A DNA stretch of 64,000 nt from Clusia tigrina. Lineage: Eukaryota; Arthropoda; Insecta; Diptera; Clusiidae. Positions 24,250-35,099 of the stretch are shown here, one piece after another (within the stretch, counting starts at the first letter, position 1; every line of letters begins with the position of its first letter). Location of the stretch: positions 16,078,001 to 16,142,000 of the forward strand of contig OV050033.1 of assembly GCA_920105625.2 (NCBI GenBank). Direction: 5' to 3'. The notes beneath the pieces are model-generated. The model saw only the letters and a program-made list of their open reading frames with translations. It ran no database searches and was not told the origin of the DNA. The position numbers were made by a program, and so were the translations under genes.

Positions 24250-25640
24250 TAGTATGCCAAGTGTGCGATTATGTAAATATAATCGAATCACAATTGCAAA
24301 TTAAGTGAATAATTAACAATAATTTCTGCTGCACAACAAAAGAATACTCGTATACGGCGGAGTGTTGCACAAGAGTCTCAATTATCACAATTGAATCATT
24401 GAAAAATAATAATTATGCATATATAAAAAAACAAGCAAAAAACCATAAACAATTGAATTAATTGATTGAAATTGGCAGTTTTTGCTGATTAACAGAGCGA
24501 GCAAGTGTCTATTTCTCCACCACGCTTGATTGACGCGGGACTAATTGAGGCAAGTGGTACGCGTATCTAAGTGGAACATGGCATTTAAGCGAATAAAAAC
24601 GCATTTCAATTGAAAGCTCTGAAATATTATGCTAAATGTTCCGATCGGATTGTTGCATAATTTTGCATTCAATTGAAATGAAATGAAAGCAGAAAAAGTA
24701 AACTGATTTCCGAAGTAATTGATTGGTATTGAAGTGACTGAAGTGGTCTTCCTCTCATTTGCGTAATGCAGCATTTTTAAATATCCTTGTTATAAATAAC
24801 TGTCAATTACGCACTTCCGCTTAGAGCACGAGCAACTATTCACACCAGGGTGGTGCCCAACCCCACTTGGAAGCGAAGCTACTCTTAACGCTTTTGGCTT
24901 GGCTTGCATTGTTGCTCGCCTCTATTGGCAGTGGCTAATGAGCGGTTTGATCTGTATTATAATTTCTTCGTTTCTACAAAGTAACCAGACTTGGAGTGTG
25001 CATAACACATGCATAAATCCAGCATAGCCTACTCGTATGCATAAACTCCAGACACAATTAAGTCTCGCCTCGTCTGAAGGATATTGAATGGCCTGCTGCG
25101 ACCTGCAGAGATTTTAACCGCTGAACACATAAAAATGGCACTTGGTCCGGAGCGCTGTCGTGTCGCCACGGCGTTGCACTTAATATTTTTCTGCAAACGA
25201 GCTACTTTCAATTTCAATTTCAAATTTATGCTCTGCTCTCTCGGATATTTGATACTCTGCGGCCACTTCCACCAGAGACTCGCCTGGATGGACTGCTGCC
25301 ACTGCTTGCAGACCCAGATGCGGACTTCTCGTAAATGAAAGACATTTTATGTTATTTTTAGATGGTAATCAAATGCGGACTTCACCGTTAGACTTGTGCA
25401 CTTTTAATTAACTGTCCGTCGCCGCCGCCGTCGTCGTGTTTGTGTTAGTGCCAGTTTGGTATGCGTGAGTAAACTCACACGTACACATTTACTTCCTTTT
25501 GCTTGCTGGGAGTTAGTGTGCCAAGTGACCGTTTTTTAATACTTTCCGTTGCAGTTTGTCTTCCGGTGTTTGCGTAGCTGGCAACTAATAACAATGCACA
25601 GCTGGGCGATGATAATGCAAATTGATATGTTGATGGTCGT
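24250..25640. other. Non-repetitive island
   Basis: Mixed-composition sequence with short CG-rich words (GTCGCCGCCGCCGTCGTCG near 25417) and two TACTCGTA 8-mers at 24345 and 25030. Overlapping frames on both strands at 25029-25338 have no recognisable domain. Confidence 0.45.
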
Positions 25641-26049
25641 CTGTGGGCTGTCGTATTAATTTACAGCACTGCAGTACCAAGCTTCAATATCTGAACGCAC
25701 CCATTGCTAAGCGATCTTTGAAGTACACGGTGGGGTAGCAATTTTTGCCTATAACTGGATTTTATAAACTGGCATGAAAATATGTACAAATCACTGCCTA
25801 GTTGTGCTACAAAATTTAGTAAACTATTTAGAGGTAACACCGCTGACCACTGATATCCAATTACAAGGCGATAAAATGTTAATTTCACAACGCCCAATAT
25901 TTCGTATGAACTGGAGGAAGTGGGCTTGGAAAATATGCAATTGAAATTTCAACATGATTGAACGATACTTTCTGGGGTGGTTTCTTTACAGGTAGAGTTG
26001 ATATTCGTTCCACGGTGCAGTGCAAATTTAGGATGCAGTCACAGCTGCT
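25641..26049. other. Spacer before the 26-kb array
   Basis: No gene was recognised. The last 30 bases may include the decayed left edge of the next array. Confidence 0.4.
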
Positions 26050-26770
26050 GTAACCAGAAATACCATGAGGTAATTGGCAGACGAGATTCCAGGTAGCTGA
26101 TGGCAGTATTCCTCCTTTAGAATCCAAGGAATTGAACATTTTCTCAACTGCCATGCTCTGTCAATCACACCAGTGTTCCACCTCCTTTCATTCGACAGAA
26201 TTGATCATATTCATATAAGTCATAAGCAGAAATCAATGATGTAATTGGGAGAAATGGGATGGGGGGACATGGGATTGGGGGACCTGCGATTCCCACAAAA
26301 TATTCCTCCTTTAGAATGTGAGGAATTGAAAATTTTCTCAACTGCCATGCTCTGTCAATTACTTCAGTGTTGCTCCTCATTTTATTCGAAGTAATTGATT
26401 ATATTTGTATGAGTCATAACCAGAGATACAATCACGTAATTGGCAGACGAGATTGCAGGTACTTGATGGAAAGTATTCCTCCTTTAGAATCCAAGGAATT
26501 GAAAATTTACTCAACTTCTACACTCTGTCAGTCAAGTCAGTATTCCTCCTGATTTTATTCGAAGTAATTGATCATATTTGTATGAGTCATAAGTAGAAAT
26601 CAATCATGTAATTGGGAGAAATGGGGTGGGGGGACATGGAATTGCAAGACAATATTCCTCCCGTAGAATGCAAGGAATTGAAAATTTACTCAACTTCTAC
26701 ACTCTGTCAGTCAAGTCAGTGTTCCTCTTGATTTTAGTCGAAGCAATTGATCATATATATATGAGTCACA
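26050..26770. repeat. Tandem array, 4 units of about 173-194 bp, with G-rich segments
   Basis: TATTCCTCC anchors occur at 26107, 26301, 26474 and 26653, spaced 194, 173 and 179 bases. Units share GTAATTGGCAGACGAGATT or GTAATTGGGAGAAATGGG, GGAATTGAAAATTT, CTCTGTCA and GATCATATTTGTATGAGTCA. Unit lengths differ mainly through a G-rich insert: GGG/GGGGGG/GGG/GGGGG runs at 26256-26281 fit a G-quadruplex pattern, and a shorter version is at 26614-26633. Units 2 and 4 carry the G-rich form and units 1 and 3 the GCAGACGAG form, again an alternating-dimer pattern. Confidence 0.85.
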
Positions 26771-27480
26771 TTATTGACTATGTTCATAAAGAGAAACATT
26801 TATCCTTCAACTCCTCAGCTAAAGCGACACTCCCGTAACACTTGTATATGATACCCATAACATTCTTAGCTCACCTGATTCATGTTATTTTGCTGGTCCA
26901 GCCCATTCATATGCCAAAATGCTGCTACCACTCATATGCCAGTGACTGACTTTACCCCCATCAAAGCGTCTCTCAATATGCGTACTTAATTTAAATGATT
27001 TTTTATGCATATTGGCCACATTTGCATGCTTATCAATCTCCATTTGGCAGCAACATCACGCGAAATGAGAAAACACACACACAACAAACGTAGCCAAGCA
27101 AATTTGCTGGCCTGCCCGAATACCTCAATCAATTTAATAGCATTTGACGCGTAACAAATTAAACGAAGAAGCGATTTAATCGGAGATCTCGCCTGTAAAA
27201 CATTAACGCACCACATCAGTTAACACTCTATCATACTTCAGCCAATTTGCCACAAATAAATTGAAATTCAAATAGATGCACCACCGAAAACGAGGCAAAG
27301 AAAAACTGCTGGAACTCCACTGCGATGGAACCATAAATGAAGTTATTTAATGAGGAGCATTTAAATCGTCCGATTAAGCGACCCTCATGCATATGTATTG
27401 GCGATCGGCGGTGAAAAATCGGGCATTTTTAATGCAAGCAACTTAATTTAAGCGCGGCCGCACTCAGTGACAGCGTACCA
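26771..27480. other. Non-repetitive island
   Basis: Mixed composition with no gene. The frame at 26986-27216 (minus) has no recognisable domain. Confidence 0.4.
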
Positions 27481-28387
27481 GTATTTTGGGTCAAATATCG
27501 GTCTGGCGGGGTCTCCGTTTCGCGTGCACCACCAACTGCTCCGGCTCTGCTCCGATACAGTTACCAATTCAGTAGCCGACCAAAAATCTGCTTCACTTTT
27601 ATCTTGACAGCACAAGTTTATGTGAGTCTGTTGTGTGATCTGGTTTGGTATGCCTGGCGGGTGGCCTAAGGCGCAAATGCTCGCTCGTATTCTTTGGAAT
27701 TATCTGCTTCAGGCATTTTCGGTGTTTAGTGTTTGTATAACTGTCAATTTGTGGTATCAATTTGGCTTATTTAAATATGTTTCTCTCATAAATTCAAATT
27801 AATTTTATAGCTCTATGGATATTAAGAGCTGTTTGGTAATTAAGGTAAACGATATGAGCGTATTCTGTACTTGGGTTCTAAGGAGGTCAATGCTGAGATA
27901 TTCCATTGTGAGCATGTTGAAATATTCCAATGTGAGAGTATAAGAAAAGAGCCTTTTAGGAAGTTTCGGATCAACGCATTCTATATCTGTTCAAATTACT
28001 TTGGGGTAATGTTAGATCACTCTCTCTCATTACTTGAGTTTGAAGATATGCCATTTCCCACTGCATTCATTTCCGCATTATGCCAGAATAAGCAATTCGA
28101 TTATAAGGAAATTATTGTCGTAGTTTTTACTTCTTCGTAAGCTATAAAAATCTTAACAAATCTTCATTGAAGACAAGGAAAAGAAAGGACTTTAATTGGA
28201 TTTCATTTCGTTCTGATTTCTGCTTGAAGAAAAGTACATCATGATGGGTTCGACGCTGTTTGCTGAAACTTGGCCTCTCAAAGAATAAAATTGTTCATCA
28301 AAAATGGAGATAGTAAAGCTTTATTTGATTGAAATAATTTGCCATTAATGGAAATGCAGTGATTTTGATTGCATTCTGAACAAGTAA
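27481..28387. other. Unassigned region
   Basis: The plus frame at 27871-28140 (89 codons) begins in AT-rich DNA and has no recognisable motif. No repeats were identified. Confidence 0.4.
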
Positions 28388-28524
28388 TTAGGTTAGATAG
28401 GAGTGGCCGCCCAGTTTGCCAAAAGCACACTTGAGCATACATAATGGCCCATTGTGATACCACGGTGTGGCGCCGTTCAACCACTGACTAAAAAATTCCC
28501 TTTCTTGGGATGGTGATAGTCAGA
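28388..28524 (-). mobile_element. Retrotransposon 3' end, inverted partner of 33745-33885
   Basis: It starts TTAGGTTAGATAGG (complement of a CCTA/CCTAA tail), then GTGGCCGCCCAGTTTGCC, AAAAGCACACTTGAG and ATTGTGATACCACGG. It matches the reverse complement of 33745-33885 over about 137 bases with roughly five differences counted by eye. The shared block order places it in the (CCTA)n-tailed family. No coding remnant is left in this copy, so a short non-autonomous element is also possible. Confidence 0.75.
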
Positions 28525-29180
28525 GCAAGGACAGCGGAAGAAGTAATTGAGTTCAACCAATTCTTTGGCGGCAATTAACTGGAGTCTCTTCAAATTATTT
28601 AAAGTGATTTTAACAACATTTTAACGATAAAAGTTGCTTTGAAGGCACTTCCAAAACATGTGAACTAAATTAACTTTACTCACTGAAGTTAAATTGCTTT
28701 TGAAGTGATGCTTTACGAGTGTCTCTTAATCAGTCGAATAATATTTTCATATAAATTTAACTAGTTTATAAACAGGACACCCTTTGAGGAACACGGTTTC
28801 CGGAAAGTTGTGGATCAGCTAAAATTTCCAAAAAATTTTCTGTTCTTAAATCTTCCCTGCAGATTATAACGTTGATTTCTAAGACACTTTCTTTATATAT
28901 ACGATATTGTTGTTGTTTCTTTATATGTACGATATTGTAAACAACTTTTGATAGCTGTACCTCAGGAGTCAGCTGTTAATTTGCAATATTTTTATGGCTT
29001 CTGTGGGCTGCCATGCAGTTGCACGAAGTACCACCTATACCAATGGCTAGTGGTAAAAGCACATCAATATTGAATGGATGCAGTGGATATAAGGGTTGCA
29101 AACATTTTCATGCCAAAAAGATCCCGTAAAAGAACTATAGAATTTCTAGCTTTAACGAGAACAGGTACTCGCACTGATTT
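28525..29180. other. AT-rich spacer
   Basis: CTTTATATRTACGATATTGT is duplicated at about 28890 and 28919. The last 100 bases before 29181 may be decayed retrotransposon sequence. Nothing else was recognised. Confidence 0.4.
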
Positions 29181-29466
29181 CTAACTGGGCATTGTAGGGT
29201 CAACAAACACCTATATAACATGACGGTAAGTCCAAATGACTATTGTAAAGTATGTAACGAAGAAGAGGAAACATCTGAACATTGTGGTGCTAATGTAACT
29301 AATCTAATCTGTACTAGACTTCGTTACTTAGGAAATTATTACCTAGAACCGCCGGAAATTGCGGACAAATCTGCTAAGAAGATTTCAGAATTCTTAATGA
29401 ATTTTAAACTCTGGGATATTTTGCAACTATAGAGCTTGTCACAATAGGACCAAAGGTGGCCGCAGT
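29181..29466 (+). mobile_element. Non-LTR retrotransposon fragment with partial 3' tail
   Basis: From 29181 the frame reads L-T-G-H-C-R-V-N-K-H-L, then D-Y-C-K-V-C-N-E-E-E-E-T-S-E-H, giving C-x2-C-x8/9-H. It stays open to a TAG at 29430-29432. The third zinc ligand region is altered (E-H-C-G instead of E-H-L-L-C). About 10 bases after the stop, CACAATAG...AGGTGG...GTG resembles the conserved 3' tail seen at 5871 and 35616 but is diverged. The frame is unbroken over 84 codons, so this copy is younger than most here. RNase H and reverse transcriptase are absent. Confidence 0.7.
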
Positions 29467-30020
29467 GACCAGGTGACTTGTTCTTGCAATCAAGCAATCT
29501 AATCTAAAGATCCTTTAGTGTACTTTGGCAAATTAAAAAAATTTCCTCTTGATGTTAGAAATCTTTACTAGTAGGCTAACAATGTTGTTCCATGTATATT
29601 CTTCACCTGGTGAACTAAATCTTTATCTCACTTGTGTGGCTGCCTTGGAACAGGAAGGCACACTAACTACGGCTTACACTGGTTGGAGTAATGGACTAAC
29701 ATAGAAACATATTTCAAATTTCTTTTTATAAATAATTAGCTTGTTACAACATGAGCAGATGCTGTACAGGCACCTGCTTGGACACCTTGATGGAGCAACT
29801 ACAAATGCTCAGCTATTTCCAGCTCCCATTGGTAAGTCTCCGTCATATTATTATAAGCAACGTGTGGTTAATTTTGAGAGAATCTATGACAATATTCAGA
29901 AGCTGGGCAGAAGCGATATGAGAAAAACTCAGACATAATTTGTGACGATTTCTTAATGTTAACAATAGGGTCTAATATGGAATTATCGGTGCTTAATTAA
30001 GTTGTGTATAGAGATAAGTT
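29467..30020. other. AT-rich spacer, nothing recognised
   Basis: The plus frame at 29741-29938 has no recognisable motif. Confidence 0.4.
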
Positions 30021-30088
30021 ATCCTCTTAGCTGAATGGGGTATTTTAGTGTGAGGTACGAGAACGTGGGTTCAAATTCAACAGGGTTC
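30021..30088 (+). ncRNA. tRNA-like remnant (A and B box pair), possible SINE head
   Basis: TAGCTGAATGG at 30028-30038 fits the RNA polymerase III A box, and GGTTCAAATTC at about 30068-30078 fits a B box with one change (CC to TC). The 40-base spacing is within the tRNA range. A full cloverleaf does not form: acceptor pairing is about four of seven and there is no room for an anticodon arm. It is therefore a tRNA pseudogene or a tRNA-derived SINE head, not a tRNA. Confidence 0.3.
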
Positions 30089-30479
30089 TGATTCCAATAA
30101 TGTGATGAAGAAAGATTTCACTAATTTGGATTGAAGACTGAAAAACATCCCTATAAAGTAGTTAATTTTTTCTAGATTTTGTACAGAATTATTAGACCAG
30201 AGAAACCCAAATGGCAACAAATTCAGCGATCAAGTTGCGTTGTAATTTTCAATTATGCAAAAAATATAAAGTTTTGAGATAATTTTGACAATTTATTGCT
30301 TCAAAGCAATTTCAAGTATCTTTTTCATTAGTCTGTGGAACGTGATTTTTCAATGAAAAGTACGTCATGAGCCACTTTATTGATGGGGGAAAATTTGAAT
30401 GGCAATGACGTCCAACCGGAAGTCAAGTCCAAAAATTCCTCAGACATTGATCAATGCAGTGACCCGGCAAAATTCCAAA
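30089..30479. other. AT-rich spacer, nothing recognised
   Basis: No feature identified. Confidence 0.4.
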
Positions 30480-31130
30480 ATACTCGTATCATTAAAGTTA
30501 ACTTAAAACTGAACTAAACCAAATTTTAATAGCACCTCAGACAACAACAACAGCAATTGTTGCCACAACAGTAACATGCCACATACCGCCGCAGCAGCCT
30601 TTCAACAGCCTTGCAACACATTCGGTTGCATTAGCAATAAATTATACGAGTACTTTTCAGAAATGTCTGTGACATGCACTCATTCGCCGAGTTGATTTGC
30701 TTTCGGTCGTTACGGTGGGTGATGGCGTTCGCGCAATTGATTGATATGACCGCAAGCGCACGCTATACAGGGTGCTTTTGCGTAAATGGCCAGCTATAAA
30801 TTTAGAGATTTATAGGCCTGCGCTAGCTGCATTTCTAAAGTGGCATTTGAATTATTTAAAACTTATGCAACCGGTACAAATGCGGCAAAACGGGGCAATT
30901 CCAGCTAATTACTTCCTCTTATGGCAGCCAGACAAGCAAAATTCAATTGCAATCTTATGAATACTGCTAACGATGTCGATGACGATGTCGGCGACGATGA
31001 CGTTGACGGCGTTGGAGGCGATTTGCTTTTAAGTAGTATAGACACACACACATACCTGCAAAAGAAGAAAGAAAAATTACTGATTAATGGTGGCTTGGGA
31101 TGAAAGGATGAGTTATGTAAAGATACGAGT
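30480..31130. other. Non-repetitive island with GAC/GAT tract
   Basis: Contains CAACAACAACAGCAATTG near 30541 and an imperfect GATGACG-type tract at about 30975-31015. TACTCGTA-type 8-mers occur at 30481, 30645 (reverse) and 31124 (reverse). The opposing frames at 30905-31213 and 30921-31103 are both by-products of the triplet tract. Confidence 0.45.
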
Positions 31131-31220
31131 AGAATGGAGAGCAATATTAGAAATAGGTTCTTATAACTAGAGTGGAATACTTTTCCTATCGGTAGAGAAT
31201 TTAAGTGTGTCATTGATCTA

Positions 31221-31292
31221 CAAAATATGTAAGTAGAATATAAAGTATGTAAGTAGAATATTAAATATGTAAGTAGAATACTAAATATGTAG
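31221..31292. repeat. Minisatellite, 3.6 x 20 bp
   Basis: Units of AATATGTAAGTAGAATA with a variable start (CAA, TAA, TTA, CTA) at 31221, 31241, 31261 and 31281. Confidence 0.9.
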
Positions 31293-32183
31293 TAAGTTCA
31301 AAGTTCCAAGTGCCAAAGTTCTATGAAGTCAATGTGGAGGATACCCTTGAGCAACTGTAGAACAGCATTAACCACAATACGACTAAATTGAGTTGGTTGG
31401 AATAGTTTAAAGTCTTTATTGGAGGATGCTCTGAAAATAGGGCTTGAACTTTTTATGTTCAGAAAACCCGATTTTTACTTCTCACATGAGGCGAAGATAC
31501 TGCAATCCACATGATTCCACTTAAATTAGAATATAACTGAGATTGTTGGATGGAGAAATCCGTTCCCTTTGCATATGAAGAAGAGATGCTGTAAGCCGAA
31601 ATAACCTTAAACTATGAGACATCAGCTAAAACGATACACATGTAGAAGCAGAGGTTTATCTAAAATCTTTCTTCCTAGAAGTAAATTGGTTTAAGGATAA
31701 TACTCGTCATAATAGAAGCTGGAACTGATAAGAATATCAGTTTTGTAGTAATTTATGCTGGTCTTGATTCTATGTGAGTCTTTATCATCTCTTTGACATT
31801 ACCTGAGCCCTTTTGTTCAGCAAGGGTTATAGTCGAGATCTCCAAGGGAAGTTTTCTTCCGAAACTTGAAGAAAGAGTTGACGTTGTTGCTCTTAGTATA
31901 TTCAGAGAGAGAAAGAGACATATCGATATAGAGATACAGTGATTGAAAGTGATCCATGAATGATTTAGGAGGTGGCCGTAACAAATAACATATTTCATAT
32001 GATGTTTGGGTAGATAATTGCTTTCGACACAGTGTCAAAGGAAATATGAGACAATTTATTATGCAACCCTATTTTATGTGTTGTTGGTAGGAAGTGACTG
32101 ACAGGAATGACGACAATATCCAAACAAAATGAGTCACTAGAGGAATAGAGTGACGTTCGGATGCAATCTTTCATACCATCATG
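31293..32183. other. AT-rich spacer, nothing recognised
   Basis: Short minus-strand frames at 31753-32038 overlap each other and look random. Confidence 0.4.
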
Positions 32184-32239
32184 AACATGATTATTTGAAG
32201 GTCAAGAATGGTTGTTCATGACCTTCAAATATTCATGTT
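32184..32239. repeat. Short near-perfect inverted repeat (21-bp stem)
   Basis: The arm at 32184-32204 (begins AACATGATTATTTG) pairs with 32219-32239 (ends CAAATATTCATGTT) with one mismatch in 21 and a 14-base loop. It has the size of a small hairpin precursor but no visible context. It may also be a remnant of a foldback element. Confidence 0.8.
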
Positions 32240-32508
32240 AAGAATGTTTCGAATAACTGAATGTATGCAATGGTGGAGTAGTGAAAGGACAAGGAATCAT
32301 TAAAGTGGTCCTTATAAAAGAAATAGATTTTTTTCTTCATTGTGGGTTGTTGTATAGAGTCCGGCAGCTGGATGACACTCCCTCATACACCAGATCACAC
32401 TGATAACTCCATGTAGCTTTATTTGGTAAGACTTGTTTTCATTATGAGTGAAAGGAGAAGGTAGACAACAGCAACAATGACCGGAATTATACCAAGCATG
32501 AATGATTG

Positions 32509-32648
32509 CACCCTTTCAGATCTTCACATTTATCGCCAAGAGACCCTGTTATTAGTGTTGTGAGCTTTTACTGGAAGCCACCCTTTCAGATCTTCACATT
32601 TACCGCAAATAGTCCCTATTATTAGTGCTGCCAACTTTTGCATGAGGC
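32509..32648. repeat. Tandem duplication, 2 x 70 bp
   Basis: CACCCTTTCAGATCTTCACA and its near copy start at 32510 and 32580, and the following CGC...CCCTRTTATTAGTG matches at the same spacing. The halves have diverged towards their ends. Confidence 0.9.
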
Positions 32649-33540
32649 CTACATCAGCACACATATTTTCACAGGCACCTGCATAGTTGTTGTGCTTTGT
32701 GGAAGGCACCTTTTGAGCTGGGTGTGGCTGCGTCCTCCGGCACCACAAAGTCACGCTTGCATTTGATTTGATTTTAACTCAAAACTGATGATTTTGCCTG
32801 AGTTTTTAACCATTTTTTTTGCAATACTTCGCTAGGAATTCACGGTTGAGTAAGCGTTTTCACCTTAAATAACAGGCTCACAATGTGCTGCGAGTATTGC
32901 CGATTATTACCAGTACATCAAAATAATAACAGCAGCAAAATTTAATAAACCCAAACACTTAAAGCCAATGAAGGCTTTCGATTCGGTTCACTTTGCAGCT
33001 TCTGTTGCTGCCTCTGCGGCTGCTCTGCCGCCACATGGTGCATTTTACAAGAAGGCCTCAAATCGAAGTATCCAAAGCTGTTGCACTTAATCAATTGCAT
33101 TTGATTTCTAATAGAAAAATAGCTGCACACTGGAATTTGGCAATAAAGATTCCATTAACACGAACAAAATAAAACGAAATAAAAGCTGAAAATCTAAAAC
33201 AGTTGCCAGTGCTCAGCAATCTGGCCGCAAAGTTTATTGACGTCAAAATTTGCGGGCTTAAATCAAATTTTGCCGCATAATTGAAACGCCTCTGAAGAGG
33301 CCTCGAATACGTACCAGTTGCCAGTGGAGATGTGTATCGTCTATTAGTGCAACGGGGGAGGCATCCACAGTTAAAAGGGCACCCGGTTGGGGTTTAGAGA
33401 AGGCGTAACAAATCAAAATGCCGCTTCGTGTTGTTGTGGTGGTAAGCTTTTGAAATTTAGCACGATGAGTTAAGAAAGAAGTTGCACAATTTTTCAGTGT
33501 TTGCTTGCGTGGGACTGGATTTATAAGCAATGCAATGAGT
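32649..33540. other. Non-repetitive island
   Basis: Mixed composition, with a CTGCTGCC-type tract near 33003 that gives a Q-rich minus frame (32942-33130). The minus frame at 33258-33530 has no recognisable domain. No transposon sequence was seen. Confidence 0.4.
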
Positions 33541-33744
33541 AGTTGGGAATGCGTGAGGGTTAAGGAGATTAACTCTCATTTACAATGAGTCATGAATGAG
33601 AAATGTACAAAGTGACAGAACACGAAATATATTTGAACTTGTTTGTTTCAGTGTCCACAATTCTATCGCCCAATAGAGAATTACTGAATCCCTGGCGGGT
33701 GGTGTTGTCGTCTATGCGAGTGTTTAACTTTTCTAAGGTACTCT

Positions 33745-33885
33745 TCTGACTATCACCATCCCAAGAAAGGGAATTTTTTAGTCAGTGCTTGAACGGCGCC
33801 ACACCGTGGTATCACAATGGGCTATTTTGTGTGCTCAAGTGTGCTTTTGGCAAACTGGGCGGCCACTCCTACCTAACCTAACCTA
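33745..33885 (+). mobile_element. Retrotransposon 3' end with CCTA/CCTAA tail (plus strand)
   Basis: Plus-strand copy of the block also found inverted at 28388-28524. It runs from TCTGACTATCACCATCCC through CACCGTGGTATCACAATGGG and CAAGTGTGCTTTTGG to CCTACCTAACCTAACC. The two copies are about 96% identical by eye, much closer to each other than to the 44674 or 59532 members, so they form a younger subfamily. Confidence 0.75.
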
Positions 33886-34297
33886 AGGTACTCGTGAGAT
33901 ATGTGGGGGTGTGATGAATAATTTGGAAGAGGTTAAGGAACTCTACTGGTTAAGCTATAAAGCGGCACATTTATGGGACTAACTTTAAATTGTTTTAGTC
34001 CTTAAATATACTTGCTTATCCTTATAATTATTTTGCTATTCTTAAAAAGTCTTACAGTCGTGGGATTTGTGGGAAGTATTACCAGGGAAGGGTTAAGTTT
34101 TTCTAATGCTTCTTTCTATTTGATTCTTCTTTCCTCTATACTTCATTAATTATACTGCAAGGTTCCTGAATTGATGATTTCAACTGACCCCAAAATAACT
34201 CTTCTATGGCCTGCCTTGAATACTTGGCTAAGAGAGACTCAGGATTTCTTTATAGAAACTTTAGTACAATGGGCATCAATGCCTGAGTGCTTGGGGA
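33886..34297. other. AT-rich spacer, nothing recognised
   Basis: No feature identified. Confidence 0.4.
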
Positions 34298-34965
34298 CCT
34301 CCTTCTTCAGTGGTTCTCCGGCCTAACCGAATACTATCACTTCTCCTATACAAAGATACACAATTTAAAGGACCTCCTTCTTCGTCGGTTCTCCGGCCTA
34401 CCCCAATCTTATCACTTCTTCTATACAAAGACACACAATTGAAATGACCTCCTTCTTCAGCGGTTCTCTGGCCTACCCCAATCTTATCACTTCTTCTATG
34501 CAAAGAAACACAATTGAAATTACCTCCTTCTTCGGTGGTTCTCCGGCCTAAACGAATTTTATCACTTCTTCTATGCAAAGATACACAATTTAAATGACCT
34601 CCTTCTTCGACGGTTCTCCGGCCTACCCCAATCTTATCACTTCTTCTATGCAAAGATACACAATTTAAATGACCTCCTTCTTCGGCGGTTCTCCGGCCTA
34701 AACGAATTTTATCACTTCTTCTATACAAAGACACACAATTGAAATGACCTCCTTCTTCGGCGGTTCTCCGGCCTACCCCAATCTTATCACTTCTTCTATG
34801 CAAAGACACACAATTGAAATGACCTCCTTCTTCGGTGGCTCTCCGGCCTAAACGAATTTTATCACTTCTTCTATGCAAAGATACACAATTTAAATGACCT
34901 CCTTCTTCGGCGGTTCTCCGGCCTACCCAAATTCTATCACTATACAAAGATACATAGTTTAAATG
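34298..34965. repeat. Minisatellite, 9 x 75 bp, alternating dimers
   Basis: CCTCCTTCTT starts every unit at 34298, 34373, 34448, 34523, 34598, 34673, 34748, 34823 and 34898. From 34448 onward the units alternate between TACCCCAATCTT and TAAACGAATTTT variants, which makes a 150-bp dimeric repeat. The last unit has lost TTCTTC and is diverged. Because 75 is divisible by three, the minus strand keeps one frame open for 223 codons (34947-34276), giving a 25-residue repeat with the motif EEGG..NCVSL.RRSD. Differences between units change amino acids freely, so I do not regard it as a protein gene. Confidence 0.95.
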
Positions 34966-35099
34966 TTTACTATTTGCTGGTGAAGCAGAGAATTATCCCA
35001 GGTATGCAAGGTATCATTAAAGATTAACACCAGAGTGTTTACAATGACAACTGAAGAGTGTTTCTAGTGTACACTGTTGTGGTTAGAATGAGTGAAAAT
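34966..35099. other. Junction between array and retrotransposon
   Basis: About 135 bases of unassigned sequence separate the 75-bp array from the truncated 5' end of the next element. Confidence 0.4.
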
